DNA of 64,000 nucleotides from Hymenopus coronatus (lineage: Eukaryota > Arthropoda > Insecta > Mantodea > Hymenopodidae): positions 97,042,001 through 97,106,000 of the forward strand of contig CM060883.1 in assembly GCA_030762935.1 (NCBI GenBank). Direction: 5' to 3'. Positions 63,581-64,000 of the stretch are shown here, piece by piece. The notes below the pieces were generated by a model. The model searched no databases, was not told where the DNA came from, and saw only the letters and a list, made by a program, of their open reading frames with translations. Position numbers and translations under genes: made by a program. Position 1 is the stretch's first letter. Each line of letters starts with the position of its first letter.

Positions 63581-64000
63581 TAACAGGCAGTCTTGTTCCT
63601 TTGCACAGTTTCGGCTGATTGAGATTGTGTAGCATAATTATTAACAGCGAGTCTTGTTCCGTTGCACAGCTTCGGATGATTGAGATTGTGTAGCATAATT
63701 ATTAACAGCGAGTCTTGTTTCCTTGCACAGTTTTGGCTGATTGAGATTGTGTATCATAATTATTAACTGCGAGTCTTGTTGCACAATTTCGGCTGATTGA
63801 GACTGTGTAGCATGATTATTAACAGCGAGACTTGTTCCGTTGCGCAGTTTCGGCTGTTTGAGATTGTGTAGCATACATATTAACAGCGAGTTTTGTTATC
63901 TTGCAGAATTGCGGCTGATTGAGATTGTGTTGCATAATTATTAACAGCGAGTCTTGTTTCCTTGCACAATTTCGGCTCATGGAGATTGTGTAGCATAATT
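63581..64000. repeat. Repeat of 59.72-60.14 kb (3864-bp offset), runs off the window
   Basis: The AACAGGCAGTC unit at 59721 recurs at 63585, and the following units agree to the last base of the window, with no difference seen in the 234 bp checked at translated level (59777-60010 and 63641-63874). The array evidently continues beyond base 64000. Confidence 0.85.

Larger units (their letters stand above)
1..64000 (+). repeat. Tandem satellite array, 56/61-bp monomer, spanning the whole window
   Basis: Every line of the window reads as successive copies of one unit. In plus orientation the unit begins TTTCGGCTGATTGAG, has a central GCATAATTATTAACAG, then CGAGTCTTGTT, and ends TTGCACAG. No copy is inverted, and I found no stretch longer than one unit that fails to match. 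There is no gene anywhere, no poly-A tail, no terminal repeats and no transposon coding sequence. Neighbouring monomers differ at several positions, while copies several kilobases apart are almost identical, which is the usual sign of higher-order repeat satellites. The array runs off both ends, so its true length is unknown. The genomic location (centromeric or otherwise) cannot be read from the sequence. Confidence 0.97.

Noticed and set aside
752..63874. Many minus-strand open frames of 60-135 codons as a repetitive protein family.
   Set aside because: All are explained by the stop-free phases of the monomer. They change frame at random unit boundaries, have no shared start context or domain, and their conservation equals that of the non-open DNA around them.
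1..64000. CRISPR array (short regular repeats at about 60-bp spacing).
   Set aside because: A CRISPR array alternates a constant repeat with unique spacers. Here the whole 56-61 bp unit repeats, there is no unique part, and no cas genes are present.
1..64000. CENP-B box in the monomer (TTTCGGCTGATTGAGAT against NTTCGNNNNANNCGGGN).
   Set aside because: The TTCG and the spaced A fit, but the CGGG half reads GAGA, so only 6 of 9 fixed positions agree. That is not enough to call a binding site without a search for better variants.
1..64000. Telomeric or microsatellite repeat.
   Set aside because: No TTAGGG-like or other short simple repeat run is present; the period is 56-61 bp throughout.
1..64000. 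tRNA, rRNA or small RNA genes, and transposon remnants.
   Set aside because: No cloverleaf, conserved rRNA motif, terminal repeat, target-site duplication or transposase or reverse-transcriptase reading was seen; every stretch aligns to the monomer.
1..64000. Inverted repeats or hairpin-forming palindromes between monomers.
   Set aside because: No monomer in reverse orientation was found. The only clear palindrome is the 8-bp ATAATTAT within the unit, too short for a stable hairpin.

Overview
The whole 64 kb window is one uninterrupted tandem satellite array. I see no gene, RNA gene, transposable element, CRISPR array or unique sequence from the first base to the last. The repeat unit is about 60 bp and comes in two main lengths, 61 bp and 56 bp. 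They differ by a 5-bp block next to the conserved TTGCACAG end. Dividing the window by the unit length gives roughly 1,050-1,150 monomers, all head to tail in the same orientation. The consensus unit is about 41% G+C. Its plus strand is T- and G-rich (22 T, 14 A, 15 G, 10 C in a 61-bp unit).

Nothing identifies the species. Three things suggest a eukaryotic heterochromatic satellite (centromeric, pericentromeric or subtelomeric) from a long-read assembly rather than a prokaryotic locus: more than 64 kb of short tandem repeats, a multi-level higher-order repeat (HOR) structure, and many variants that look like decayed CpG sites. This is inference.

Layout. 1-9480 holds two successive 4.6-4.9 kb HOR copies (P, Q). 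9481-12372 holds shortened copies with a local period of about 2.1 kb. 12373-17005 is a further monomer order, called U here. From 17.0 to 37.3 kb the array is built from large nested duplications of 7.8-17 kb, with copy offsets of 9197, 5350, 4303 and 5565 bp. They differ by single substitutions and by whole-monomer gains or losses. 37.3-40 kb continues a third, more diverged P/Q copy, and 40-43.4 kb is a shortened U copy. From about 43 kb to the end, U-type monomers have been re-amplified many times (offsets about 2.4, 5.2-5.4, 7.0-7.2, 5.3, 3.9 and 1.8 kb).

Many minus-strand open frames of 60-135 codons exist, but they follow from the repeat: two of the three minus-strand frames of the unit lack stops and the third has TAA. 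Their products are all the same shuffled peptide, so none is called as a gene. No genes work together here. The biology in the window is the structure and turnover of the satellite itself.
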